From JBOGGX01 sp050744245 (GTDB lineage Bacteria > Actinomycetota > Acidimicrobiia > Acidimicrobiales > JBOGGX01): 36,802 bases of DNA. How positions within the stretch are numbered: position 1 is the first letter of the stretch; the number at the start of each line of letters is the position of its first letter. The DNA lies in the NCBI GenBank assembly GCA_050744245.1, contig JBOGGX010000133.1:1-36802 (forward strand). Reading direction: 5' to 3'. A program made the translations under genes and the position numbers. Below, one piece after another: positions 36,255-36,802 of this stretch. The notes beneath the pieces were generated by a model. That model made no database searches. It saw nothing but the letters and a program-made list of their open reading frames with translations, and had not been told where the DNA came from.

Positions 36255-36779
36255 TCAACCCGGCGAGAGACGGTGGCCGAGTTGGTTCAACCCTCGTGAC
36301 TGCAGCGCCTTGATCGCGCCGACCCTCCGTCGAAGGATTCGGGCGACCTCGTGGAGTGGGAGGTCGGCGACGAAGCGGAGCAACACGACGTCACGCTGGA
36401 GAGGTGTGAGCTCCTCGAGGGCGCGCACCAGATCGATGTCGAGACCGGCCGGACGGTCGTGTGCTGCGAGTAGAGCCGGCGTCGAGACGGCCTGTCGCGA
36501 CCGGACGGCCGATCGCCGCCGGTCGTCGACGAGCCGCCGATAGGCGATGGTGAACACCCACCGGCGCATGGCGTCGTCGTCGCCCCGGAAACGGTGCCAC
36601 CCCCGGGCCACGCCCAGAAACACCTCGCCGACCAGATCCTCGGGTTCCGCCACTCCACGCGCCCTGAAATAGCCGAGCACGGCCGGGGCCAATCGACGGT
36701 AGGTGTCCTCCAGCGCTCGCTCGGCCGCCACGGGCGGCGCGGCGCCGTCGGCCGCAGCCGGCCGCCACGGCCCCGGCAT
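36255..36779 (-). CDS. ECF-type RNA polymerase sigma factor
   Basis: 174 residues from ATG 36779; TTG 36794 or a start beyond the window edge is possible. Region 2 is EDLVGEVFLGVARGWHRFRG followed by AMRRWVFTIAYRRLVDDRRR, and region 4 is LEELTPLQRDVVLLRFVADL, then PLHEVARILRRRVGAIKALQ. The size and two-domain layout fit sigma-70 family group 4. It directs polymerase to its own promoter set. No anti-sigma gene follows at its 3' side (36200-36254 is empty, then the convergent permease). Confidence 0.85.
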   Translation of the reverse strand: MPGPWRPAAADGAAPPVAAERALEDTYRRLAPAVLGYFRARGVAEPEDLVGEVFLGVARGWHRFRGDDDAMRRWVFTIAYRRLVDDRRRSAVRSRQAVSTPALLAAHDRPAGLDIDLVRALEELTPLQRDVVLLRFVADLPLHEVARILRRRVGAIKALQSRGLNQLGHRLSPG

Positions 36780-36802
36780 CTCGACGATGCCCAACCGGGC
36801 CG

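Overview
This is a high-GC chromosomal window typical of an actinomycete. The long GC-rich frames, GTG/TTG starts, ATGA/GTGA gene overlaps and a leaderless-looking transcript fit Actinomycetota. The gene set (fused 2-oxoacid dehydrogenase E1, hppD, Mn-type SOD, DUF899, EHN-type epoxide hydrolase) suggests an Acidimicrobiia-like lineage, but that placement is inference. No rRNA, tRNA or CRISPR array was recognised.

Layout. 1-5.3 kb: a secreted or membrane-anchored pair (LolA-like protein, M15 peptidase), a small unknown protein and an intact fused E1 alpha/beta dehydrogenase. 5.4-8.7 kb: a frameshifted winged-helix protein, hppD and a superoxide dismutase. 8.8-17.4 kb: a sugar-utilisation locus on the minus strand, read in the order lacI regulator, lipoprotein sugar-binding protein, two ABC permeases, GH130 enzyme, Gfo/Idh oxidoreductase, then a secreted protein with a probable (alpha/alpha)6 fold. 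The first six genes overlap or nearly touch. A near-identical palindrome, CTAAACCGGTTTAG, lies upstream of lacI and again just upstream of the secreted gene, so one LacI regulator probably controls both blocks. 17.6-21.3 kb: a GH13 enzyme and a multiply frameshifted GH63-type glucosidase, separated by a 45-nt symmetrical palindrome.

21.3-25.3 kb is a graveyard. It holds pieces of a membrane protein, a P-loop, a GNAT with two in-frame stops, a frameshifted potassium channel, a LuxR/MalT-type N-terminus, a broken IS1595-family transposase with one probable terminal repeat, a 5'-truncated GNAT and a 5'-truncated DUF4234-like protein, around one intact DUF899 gene. Several pieces meet in inverted orientation. 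25.3-30.8 kb returns to mostly whole genes: DEAD-box helicase, epoxide hydrolase, a frameshifted single-TM protein, a GNAT, a MerR regulator with a perfect 18-bp operator facing a small Cys-Cys protein, and a frameshifted EEP-family hydrolase. 30.8-36.8 kb has a collapsed two-component system, a decapitated ABC ATPase with its permease, a VWA-like secreted protein, a second (frameshifted) ABC ATPase/permease pair and an ECF-type sigma factor.

Many disruptions are single-base indels, several in C or T runs, and would be removed by one base. A sizeable share may therefore be sequencing or assembly errors rather than biology. Others (Trp or Gln codons turned into stops, missing domains, inverted junctions) look like real decay or chimeric joins. 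I found no clearly new multi-gene system. The best candidates for a second look are the LacI/GH130 locus with its unassigned secreted protein, and the MerR unit at 29.1-30.1 kb.
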